Source of the DNA: Chryseobacterium indologenes
GTDB lineage: Bacteria; Bacteroidota; Bacteroidia; Flavobacteriales; Weeksellaceae
DNA length: 64,000 nt
Direction: 5' to 3'
Assembly: GCF_002025665.1 (NCBI RefSeq)
Contig: NZ_CP018786.1
Location: 2,232,001 to 2,296,000, forward strand
The notes beneath the pieces are model-generated. The model was not told where the DNA came from. It ran no database searches and was given only the letters and a program-made list of their open reading frames with translations. Shown piece by piece: positions 1 to 6,416 of the stretch (the first letter of the stretch is position 1; the number at the start of each line of letters is the position of its first letter). A program made the position numbers and the translations under genes.

Positions 1-86
1 AAGAAACACTTAGGTTTTCCACCATTGAAAAGAATTATCATCAGATTGAAGACCAGAAAATCTGGAAAAAGCTTGATCATCATTAA
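1..86 (+). CDS. 3' end of a CheR-like methyltransferase (partial)
   Basis: An open frame enters from the left edge and stops at TAA 84-86. Its last 27 residues contain YHQIEDQKIWKKLDHH. No catalytic motif is inside the window, so the call rests mainly on context: a CheB-type methylesterase starts 12 bases downstream on the same strand, followed by a single-domain response regulator, and CheR-CheB pairs are the usual arrangement. The charged, aromatic tail resembles CheR C-termini, but this is weak evidence. It could also be the end of a sensor kinase. Confidence 0.5.
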   Translation, partial: ETLRFSTIEKNYHQIEDQKIWKKLDHH

Positions 87-97
87 TAAACAATGCT

Positions 98-667
98 ATG
101 GAATCACAGAGAAACATTGAATTAATTGTTATAGGAGGATCAGCAGGCAGTTTACAGGTCATTATTGAAATGATCAAAAACCTGAATAATATCCTGAAAA
201 TCCCAATTGTAGTGGTGGTTCACCGTAAAGCTCAATCAGGAGACATTCTGAGAACTTTATTACAGCAGTTTACGAAGATACCGGTGATAGAAGTAGAAGA
301 TAAAACTGAAATGGACAATAATGCCATTTATATTGTTCCGGCAGATTATCATTTGCTGTTTGAGAATAAGAAAAATATGTCATTGGACAGCTCAGAAAAA
401 ATGAATTATTCCCGTCCTTCAATAGATGTTACCTTCAGGTCTGCAGCCGAAATTTATGGAGAGAATATGATTGGAATTCTTCTGTCCGGAGCTAATGCAG
501 ATGGAGTAGAAGGGCTGTCTTATATTAAAAAAAATAACGGTCAGGTATGGATTCAGGATCCTGAAACGGCAGAAGTGGAATATATGCCCAAACATGCAGT
601 AGAAGAAATAGATTATGACCAAATTATCAAACCGGATAATCTGGCAGATTATATCAATCAGTTGTAA
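98..667 (+). CDS. CheB-type protein-glutamate methylesterase, catalytic domain only
   Basis: The 189-residue protein consists only of the CheB esterase domain, without the N-terminal receiver of classical CheB. The catalytic triad can be placed: Ser15 in IGGSAGS, His42 in VVVHRK and Asp135 in SGANADGVEG. The family hydrolyses or deamidates methylated glutamates on receptor proteins; in Bacteroidota such stand-alone forms sit with CheR and hybrid kinases rather than with flagellar genes, so the true partner is unknown. It lies 12 bases after the partial CheR-like gene and 18 bases before a response regulator, which points to one operon. The start ATG at 98 puts the first beta strand directly at the N-terminus, as expected for the domain. 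Confidence 0.88.
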   Translation: MESQRNIELIVIGGSAGSLQVIIEMIKNLNNILKIPIVVVVHRKAQSGDILRTLLQQFTKIPVIEVEDKTEMDNNAIYIVPADYHLLFENKKNMSLDSSEKMNYSRPSIDVTFRSAAEIYGENMIGILLSGANADGVEGLSYIKKNNGQVWIQDPETAEVEYMPKHAVEEIDYDQIIKPDNLADYINQL

Positions 668-685
668 TAGAATAACCTAAATAAT

Positions 686-1057
686 ATGAACAAAAAGAAA
701 ATTTTAATTTTTGATGATGACGCTGCTATTTTGGAAGTGATCACCATCATATTTGAAGAGAATGGCTACGAGGTCAGAATCTCAGAAACCTCACATGATA
801 TTCTGGAGAAAGTGGCAGAATACCATCCCGATGTTATTCTGATGGATAACTGGATTCCGAGAATCGGAGGAGTGGAAGCCACAAAACTTCTGAAAAACAG
901 TGATGAATTTAATCACATTCCTGTAATTTATGTTACGGCAAACAATGATATTGCTGCTTTAGCTTCTGAAGCACAGGCAGATGATTATGTTTCAAAACCT
1001 TTTAATCTGGATGATCTTGAAGAAATGGTGGCAAAGCATATAAAAGAGCAGGTGTAA
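686..1057 (+). CDS. single-domain response regulator (receiver domain only)
   Basis: A 123-residue CheY-like receiver with no output domain. Visible landmarks are the acidic pocket Asp10-Asp12 in LIFDDDAA, the phospho-acceptor Asp54 in ILMDNWIP, the switch Thr84 in YVTAN and the conserved Lys104 in YVSKPF. It ends the CheR/CheB operon and is followed by a strong terminator. Inferred role: phosphoryl-group receiver or sink for a sensor kinase encoded upstream of the window, with CheB/CheR adjusting the sensor by methylation. No DNA-binding segment is present, so it must act through protein contact. Confidence 0.92.
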   Translation: MNKKKILIFDDDAAILEVITIIFEENGYEVRISETSHDILEKVAEYHPDVILMDNWIPRIGGVEATKLLKNSDEFNHIPVIYVTANNDIAALASEAQADDYVSKPFNLDDLEEMVAKHIKEQV

Positions 1058-1079
1058 ATCTTTCGACTTTCCAAATAAA

Positions 1080-1109
1080 AAATCTCTCAAACTTTGAGAG
1101 ATTTTTTTA
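1080..1109. terminator. bidirectional rho-independent terminator
   Basis: AAATCTCTCAA and TTGAGAGATTT form an 11-bp stem with a 4-base loop, with a T run on the plus side and an A run on the minus side. It ends the chemotaxis-type operon on the plus strand and lies at the stop codon of the small minus-strand gene. Confidence 0.85.
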
Positions 1110-1394
1110 TGTATTGTTCAGATCAGAAATCATTTGATTTTTCGTTACGTGATAACTGTTGATGTTATGAATTAAAGAACGTAATAAAAGATAAAGCTGG
1201 GGATTTTCTATAATGACATGAGAAAATGTCTGCACAAGGATTAATTTTTTTGAAACTATGTTATGTGCAGTTATATATTCAGAGCTAAGATCAATGTCAA
1301 TATTTAATTCCTTATTCACCTTAAGTTTAAAATATTCATCTATTAAATACTTATCATTAATCAGGTCTAAAGATTCTATTTTCGTTTCGTCCAT
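1107..1394 (-). CDS. hypothetical protein, 95 residues
   Basis: Not recognised. The predicted protein is acidic at the N-terminus (MDETKIESLDLINDKYLIDEYF) only in part and rich in Leu, Ile and Asn, with no signal peptide, membrane span or metal motif. It looks helical and cytosolic. The gene is isolated: the stop codon lies in the terminator shared with the response regulator and no gene follows upstream for 430 bases. ATG at 1394 is the only good start. Codon use matches neighbours. It may be a lineage-specific small protein; a spurious frame cannot be excluded. Confidence 0.5.
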   Translation of the reverse strand: MDETKIESLDLINDKYLIDEYFKLKVNKELNIDIDLSSEYITAHNIVSKKLILVQTFSHVIIENPQLYLLLRSLIHNINSYHVTKNQMISDLNNT

Positions 1395-1794
1395 AATGTT
1401 GATAATTAAACATTAAAATACAAATGTTATACCGTACATAGGAAAAAACAGATGAAATTATAACATAATAAAGAACAATCTGATAGGCTCAATAATTCAG
1501 TTTAGAATGAATAGGTTTTCAAGAATTCTAAAAACCTTTTTATGAAAGGGTATATGAATAAAAGAATCTGCCCTTTAGGGGCAGACTCAGTAGATAAATA
1601 CATCTCATTTTTTTAATTAGACAACAATAAAAAGCACAGCCGACAATGCTGTGCTTAAATTTTTATTTCAAATTTAATTGCAATTTCAAGAGTAGTAAGA
1701 AAAGCAAATAAAGTTTCCACTTCGATGTTTATTACATAGTAAATGTAGTAATAATTTTAATACGAAATATGAATTTAATGTTAAAATTCACAAG
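1395..1794. other. intergenic region with two hairpins, no gene seen
   Basis: About 400 bases of AT-rich DNA. A 7-bp hairpin (TCTGCCC 1567-1573 with GGGCAGA 1579-1585) has no T run next to it. A stronger hairpin follows at 1632-1656 and is listed separately. Very short frames of 20-24 codons occur on both strands across 1542-1620 but nothing in them supports translation. Confidence 0.4.
1632..1656 (-). terminator. terminator downstream of the S41 peptidase gene
   Basis: AAGCACAGC (1632-1640) pairs with GCTGTGCTT (1648-1656). On the minus strand the stem is followed by TTTTTA, so it fits the end of the leftward S41 peptidase transcript 170 bases upstream. Confidence 0.7.
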
Positions 1795-1818
1795 TTATCC
1801 ACATTTTTTTGTGGATAA
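1795..1818. other. inverted pair of consensus DnaA boxes (or hairpin)
   Basis: TTATCCACA at 1795-1803 and TGTGGATAA at 1810-1818 are two perfect 9-mers matching the bacterial DnaA-box consensus, in inverted orientation with six T between. They lie eight bases past the stop codon of the S41 peptidase. The same bases could form a 9-bp stem, but on the minus strand no T run follows, which makes a plain terminator less convincing. Confidence 0.5.
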
Positions 1819-1826
1819 GTCTGAAG

Positions 1827-3257
1827 CTAATTTAAAATCCAGGTTTTTGCGGTCTCAATATCCATATCCTGACCCTCTTTATATTCCACAGGAACGTCCG
1901 GATCAATTTTCCCGTAATAGACTTTCCCGTTTCGGTCCATTTCATAAGAAGAAGCCAGAGCAAAGCTTTTACCGTCGCTTAACGGATAAACACTGTTGGC
2001 TGAAGTATAACCTGCCGATGGTTTTCCAAAGAGTTTTACATTGCTTTTTCCAATAAATGCAATTGTTGTAGCTTCTCCGGAACTGGCTGTGCTAGGGCCT
2101 ATCAGAACTGCAATTTTAGTATGTCCGCTTTTAAGGTCATAAGGTTCTGCAATTTTGTTATCACCAAACTTTCTGTTCTTATAAATCCATGGAGATTTTT
2201 TGTCTTTGTAAACAAAATATCCCAATGTACCTTCTCCAATCAGGCTTCCGAGACCTGAAATCATAGGGTACATATTTCCTCCTGTATTGCCTCTCAGATC
2301 TACAATCCAGCCTTTAATCGTATTTTCAGAGTCCAGTTTTTTAATCATATTGTGGATCTGTAAGGCAAAATCATTTCCAACCTCTGTGTTTAAGGAACCA
2401 AAACCGGGAACTGAAATATAACCAATATGCTGGTCTATCAGTCTGGAATCGGGTTTTGCTTCATTTGTATTGCTTTTCTTTTGCTTTTCAGAACGCTCTT
2501 TTCCGGAAATAAATGAATGATTATCACCAGCCTGTCTTAGATTTTGTATAATATAACCCAATGCAGGATCGGTATCATCAATAGTTTTCATTCCTTTTGA
2601 AAGATGTTGAAGATTGGTATCAATATTTTTCCAATCTAATTGATCTGAAAAAATTGAATTCTTTTTTACAATATTTTTAAAGTCCTGAATGTATTTTGAA
2701 GATACTTTTGAAGGTTCTTCATTTGAAAATGAAATTGTATTCAGCTCAAAATGATCGAACCAAACAGTTCCGCTTCCTGAGAATACTCCTCCAAGAAGAA
2801 GACTTTTTACATTTTTATCAACAGTGAAAATCAAAGAATATTTCGTCCAGTCTTTATTGACGGCTATAGCCTTTTGCTGTGATTCTGAATTTCCAAAGTC
2901 AATCATCTTTCCATTTTCGTCCTTCACTTGAGTCCATAGATTGATTTTCCCATTGATGTTCTCGGATTTTATATAAGCACTGATTTCTATTTTCTGTAAT
3001 TGCTGAATATTAAGAGGAACTTTTTGAGAAAAAGATTGGAAATTTTTGGAATTATCAGATTTTCCTGTCAGCTGCATAGAAGCTTTTCCCCCGAAATATT
3101 GGGTGTAATCTATTTTCCCTTCGTATGAATCTGTTTTTTTTATATTCCAATGGTTGGGTAATCCATCGGTCATGTTTTCAAAACCGGCATTTTGTATTTG
3201 AGCTTCCACCGAACAGACCAAAAATGCTGCTACAATAGTGCAGGTCAATTTTTTCAT
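1827..3257 (-). CDS. secreted S41-family (C-terminal processing type) peptidase with N-terminal binding module
   Basis: The 476-residue protein begins with a signal peptide (hydrophobic core to about residue 18, then EAQIQNAGFE). Residues 20-180 resemble a beta-sandwich of the carbohydrate-binding kind (GFENMTDGLPNHW, GSGTVWFDHFEL). Residues 180-250 are the usual helical lead-in, and 275-470 form the tail-specific protease core: DLRGNTGG at 320-327, the nucleophile region TASSGE at 390-395 (Ser392 likely catalytic) and GKPSAGYTS at 411-419. No PDZ domain is obvious. Inferred location is the periplasm or cell surface; the substrate is not known. The gene stands alone and its coding frame is well preserved. 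Confidence 0.88.
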   Translation of the reverse strand: MKKLTCTIVAAFLVCSVEAQIQNAGFENMTDGLPNHWNIKKTDSYEGKIDYTQYFGGKASMQLTGKSDNSKNFQSFSQKVPLNIQQLQKIEISAYIKSENINGKINLWTQVKDENGKMIDFGNSESQQKAIAVNKDWTKYSLIFTVDKNVKSLLLGGVFSGSGTVWFDHFELNTISFSNEEPSKVSSKYIQDFKNIVKKNSIFSDQLDWKNIDTNLQHLSKGMKTIDDTDPALGYIIQNLRQAGDNHSFISGKERSEKQKKSNTNEAKPDSRLIDQHIGYISVPGFGSLNTEVGNDFALQIHNMIKKLDSENTIKGWIVDLRGNTGGNMYPMISGLGSLIGEGTLGYFVYKDKKSPWIYKNRKFGDNKIAEPYDLKSGHTKIAVLIGPSTASSGEATTIAFIGKSNVKLFGKPSAGYTSANSVYPLSDGKSFALASSYEMDRNGKVYYGKIDPDVPVEYKEGQDMDIETAKTWILN

Positions 3258-3403
3258 AAGTTATTAATTTCAGCTAAAATAAAAGAACTCGCCAAAAAAA
3301 TCATACTTTGTTAACAAATTTTAGTAATGGTTTAGAAGGATTAACAGTTTATCATCAAAAGGAAGCTGCTAAAAGGTAGGATCGATTGTACTTCATCAAT
3401 CGT

Positions 3404-4513
3404 TTATCTGACAGTATAAAAGAATGACCTTAACTCATCTGCAAATAGATAAGGTAATTCCAATGCAGCAAAGTGACCTCCTTCATTCATCTTTTTAAAG
3501 CTGGTTACGTTCACAAAACGTTCTGCCCATTCTTTCGGAAACTGAGCCTCACGGGGAAATACAAGTACTCCTGCAGGAACATTGCTTTTTTGATGAACTT
3601 GTGCGCCGCTCCATAAAGCCGCTGCATCTTCTTTGTACATTCTGGCAGAAGATCCTATGGTTTGTGTTACCCAATAGATCATAATATTAGTAAGCAATTC
3701 ATCTTTTCCTCCGAATGCTGCTTCAATCAATTCCGGTGGTGCGCCTGCGTTGGTAAAGCTTATGATCCATGCTGCCAGCCCGACAGGAGAGTCATTGAGA
3801 CCATAAGCAAGAGACTGAGGCTTGGTAGACTGTACCATGGCATAAGCACCTTCACTATACCACCATTGCTGGACAAACTGTGCGAATTGCTGTTCCTCTT
3901 CACTCATTGTGGTGAAATCTTCCTGACCGGTAGGATAGCCTACATCTGTGAGGTGAACGGATTCCAGTACTTCAGGATATTTCGAAGTCAGTGCTTTTAC
4001 TACGCCCATTCCTATATCTCCTCCGGCAGCACAGAATTTTTCATAGCCAAGCACTTCAGTCATCAGTTTTTTCCAGAGATCTGCCACTCTTTCGCTGCTG
4101 ACTGCTGTTTTATCAGAAAAGCCAAATCCCGGAATGGAAGGAATAACAAGATCAAAGCTCTGTTCACCTTCGGTAAGCAATGGAATAATTTTATGAAAAC
4201 GGTAATAGCTATCCGGCCAGCCATGAGTAAGAATCAATGGTTTGGGATGAGGACCTTTTCCTCTTATGTATTGAAAATGGATCAGAATTCCGTCGATCAG
4301 GGCGATATACTGAGGATGTTGATTCAATTGCTGTTCTTGCATTCTCCAGTCGTAATGATTGATCCAATAGTCGGTAAGTTCTTTCAGGTAAGCTTCGTTG
4401 GTGCCGTAGTTCCAGCCAGAATTTTCGGGTTCTCCCGGCCAGCGGGTATTTTGTAAACGGTTTTTAAGATCGGTTATTACTGATTCGGGAATGTTTACTG
4501 TAAAGGGTTCCAT
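3404..4513 (-). CDS. alpha/beta-hydrolase of the epoxide hydrolase family
   Basis: A 369-residue protein with the N-terminal EHN-type cap seen in microsomal-like epoxide hydrolases (MEPFTVNIPESVITDLKNRL) and the alpha/beta-hydrolase core. The oxyanion motif HGWP is at 97-100, the nucleophile Asp166 in GGDIGMG (Asp instead of Ser is typical of epoxide hydrolases and dehalogenases) and the catalytic His347 in EGGHFAALE. Expected reaction: opening of an epoxide to a diol through an ester intermediate on Asp166. There is no signal peptide, so it is cytosolic. It is transcribed alone, divergently from a NAD(P)-binding protein, with paired hairpins between them. Confidence 0.87.
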   Translation of the reverse strand: MEPFTVNIPESVITDLKNRLQNTRWPGEPENSGWNYGTNEAYLKELTDYWINHYDWRMQEQQLNQHPQYIALIDGILIHFQYIRGKGPHPKPLILTHGWPDSYYRFHKIIPLLTEGEQSFDLVIPSIPGFGFSDKTAVSSERVADLWKKLMTEVLGYEKFCAAGGDIGMGVVKALTSKYPEVLESVHLTDVGYPTGQEDFTTMSEEEQQFAQFVQQWWYSEGAYAMVQSTKPQSLAYGLNDSPVGLAAWIISFTNAGAPPELIEAAFGGKDELLTNIMIYWVTQTIGSSARMYKEDAAALWSGAQVHQKSNVPAGVLVFPREAQFPKEWAERFVNVTSFKKMNEGGHFAALELPYLFADELRSFFYTVR

Positions 4514-4694
4514 ATTATTATATTTTATTGGTGTAAAGTGGATTTGGTGGAATAAGTTGATATTAAGATGGTTATCAAAGTTAAAAACTTTCTCTTTTAA
4601 TAAATGTTGTCAAAATCATAAATTTTAAATTTTTTAATAAAGAAAAAATGTAACTTTAATTCATTAAAATCTCGTAATACATATTACTGTGAGT

Positions 4695-4739
4695 CAGGTT
4701 CTTTTTAACCTGAACATCTTAGGTTCAATTTTCTGAACC
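4695..4739. promoter_or_regulatory. two tandem inverted repeats built on AGGTTC/GAACC
   Basis: CAGGTT (4695-4700) pairs with AACCTG (4707-4712), and GGTTCA (4722-4727) pairs with TGAACC (4734-4739). The two units share the AGGTTC word 25 bases apart. They lie in the 343-base divergent region between the hydrolase and the NAD(P)-binding protein, so they may be an operator for either gene. No regulator gene is adjacent. The rest of this divergent region shows no other clear signal. Confidence 0.45.
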
Positions 4740-4856
4740 CAATATCTTTATTATATCATATCTAAAAGCAAAGACAATATGTCATTTGTATTATCAGCGG
4801 TCATTAGCGGTTAATCTGCTTCTGATTATTGATGTTTAATAATTAAAAAAATCATT

Positions 4857-5498
4857 ATGAAAACCTATAAAATTGCCGTGATCGGCGGAACCGGAAAATC
4901 CGGACAATATCTGGTACAAAACCTTCTTGAAAAAGGATATTCTCTTAAACTTTTATTAAGGCATCCTGAGAGTTTCACCCTCCAAAATCCATTAATTGAA
5001 GTGGTAAAAGGAGATGCAAGGGATGAAAGAGCTATCCATACTTTGATTGAAGGAACCAATCTTGTCATAAGTACTTTAGGACAACCAAAAGGAGAGAAGT
5101 CTATATTCAGCGATGCTGCAAAAAATATCATTTCTGCAATGAATCATCATGGAATCAGGCGATATATTGTAACTACGGGTTTGAGTGTAAATACACCGTT
5201 CGATTATAAAAATGAAAGGGTAGAAATGGCGACAGACTGGATGTACCAAAACTATCCCGAGACTACAGCAGATAAACAGCGAGAATATGAATTTCTTCTG
5301 GATAGCAACCTAGATTGGACATTGGTAAGACTCCCTCTGATTCATCTTACAGAGGACAATTTTCCAACGGAAACAAGCCTTACAGATTGTAAAGGAGAAG
5401 GAATCAGTGCTGCAGATCTTGCGGAGTTTTTGGTTTCTCAGATTGGCAATTCTGAATATATCAGGCAAAGTCCGTTCTTGTATAATCTGAGAGAGTAA
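4857..5498 (+). CDS. NAD(P)-binding atypical short-chain dehydrogenase (NmrA/SDR-a type)
   Basis: A 213-residue Rossmann protein. The dinucleotide loop GGTGKSGQYL follows the first strand at residues 10-19 and an Arg (LLRHPES) after strand two suggests NADP preference. GDARDERAI and STLGQPKG are the usual following loops of the NmrA-like/atypical SDR group. The active-site YxxxK of classical SDRs is not evident. These proteins act as redox sensors or quinone/flavin reductases; the substrate cannot be read from sequence. The gene is monocistronic with a strong terminator behind it and tandem inverted repeats 120 bases upstream. Confidence 0.85.
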   Translation: MKTYKIAVIGGTGKSGQYLVQNLLEKGYSLKLLLRHPESFTLQNPLIEVVKGDARDERAIHTLIEGTNLVISTLGQPKGEKSIFSDAAKNIISAMNHHGIRRYIVTTGLSVNTPFDYKNERVEMATDWMYQNYPETTADKQREYEFLLDSNLDWTLVRLPLIHLTEDNFPTETSLTDCKGEGISAADLAEFLVSQIGNSEYIRQSPFLYNLRE

Positions 5499-5514
5499 AA
5501 AATATATAAAGAAG

Positions 5515-5543
5515 AAACTGCCACATAAGTGTGGCAGTTTTTT
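5515..5543. terminator. bidirectional terminator
   Basis: AAACTGCCACA and TGTGGCAGTTT form an 11-bp stem with a 4-base loop and flanking A and T runs, between two convergent genes. Confidence 0.9.
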
Positions 5544-5560
5544 ATTAGTATCAAGATTTT

Positions 5561-6328
5561 CTATTTCTTACGTCCATACATCAGAATGCGTTTAAATGCA
5601 TAGATAGCAGGGTATTTTGTAAACCTTTTTGCAATACGCGATTTAAATTCAGAGATGAATTTTTCTTTATGTTCTCCTTCAAGACGCTCTAAATAAGGCA
5701 ATAATGCAGTTCCTGAAATAAACTCATATAAGGCTTCGTGATCATGTGCAATGATAGGATAAACCTTCTGAAATATTTCTATATCCTGAATTCCGTTATC
5801 AAATAATATCTGGGCATAATCATCCATTGAAAGCACCGGAGAATCACGGTTAAAATGATTTAATTGGGATGAATAAGGCTCCTCATCTGCCATTTCCGTT
5901 AGAATCTGGTTCAGAATATTTTCTTTCTGAACGGGCATTTGTATGGCTAATTGTCCATTTTGTGAAAGCAGTCCAATGATTTTAGGAAATAAAGTTTCAT
6001 GATCATCAGCCCACTGTAAAGCGGCATTACTGAACACAAGATCCCATTTCTGGTCAGATTGTGCTGTTTCTTCAATAGTCTGAAGTTTAAAATGAAGATT
6101 ATTATTTTCAAATTTTTTAGATTTTTCAAGCATTTCTGCTGATGAATCTATTCCTAAGAATGTAGAACCTGTCAGTTTTTCCGTAAGAATAGAGGTTTGT
6201 TCTCCGGTTCCACAGCCTAAGTCAATGGCTTTTATATTATTTTCAGGCTTGATTAATGCTGTTAAATCATAAAAAGGTTTGTAACGTACATCTTTGTATT
6301 GATCATATAATTCGGGATTCCAGGGCAT
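5561..6328 (-). CDS. class I SAM-dependent methyltransferase, trans-aconitate 2-methyltransferase-like
   Basis: The 255-residue protein opens with MPWNPELYDQYKD, very like the start of E. coli Tam, then motif I DLGCGTG at 36-42, GIDSSAEML (motif II) and SNAALQWADDH (motif IV region), the last also typical of Tam. It should transfer a methyl group from S-adenosylmethionine to a small carboxylic acid such as trans-aconitate, but substrate identity is an extrapolation. Cytosolic; no operon partner. Convergent terminators separate it from the gene to the left and from uvrA. Confidence 0.83.
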   Translation of the reverse strand: MPWNPELYDQYKDVRYKPFYDLTALIKPENNIKAIDLGCGTGEQTSILTEKLTGSTFLGIDSSAEMLEKSKKFENNNLHFKLQTIEETAQSDQKWDLVFSNAALQWADDHETLFPKIIGLLSQNGQLAIQMPVQKENILNQILTEMADEEPYSSQLNHFNRDSPVLSMDDYAQILFDNGIQDIEIFQKVYPIIAHDHEALYEFISGTALLPYLERLEGEHKEKFISEFKSRIAKRFTKYPAIYAFKRILMYGRKK

Positions 6329-6388
6329 AAAGAATAATTTTGTAATGGGTTAATAAGTTGAATAAAGATAGAGAATCTAAATAAAAAA

Positions 6389-6410
6389 TCGGCTGTTTTA
6401 AAACAGCCGA
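6389..6410. terminator. palindromic terminator after uvrA
   Basis: TCGGCTGTTTTAAAACAGCC plus its closing bases is a perfect 22-bp palindrome with A and T tracts on either side, seven bases beyond the uvrA stop codon. Confidence 0.85.
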
Positions 6411-6416
6411 TTGTAT

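Noticed and set aside
1542..1616. Short plus and minus frames of 20-24 codons around a GC-rich hairpin
   Set aside because: No promoter, no recognisable leader-peptide motif and no terminator in the right place.
1769..2056. Plus-strand frame of 95 codons
   Set aside because: It lies antisense to the well-supported S41 peptidase and starts in the DnaA-box/hairpin region; composition is that of a shadow frame.
3662..4456. Plus-strand frame of 264 codons
   Set aside because: Antisense to the epoxide-hydrolase-like gene, whose motifs are all intact; rich in Cys, Phe and Ile as typical for shadows.
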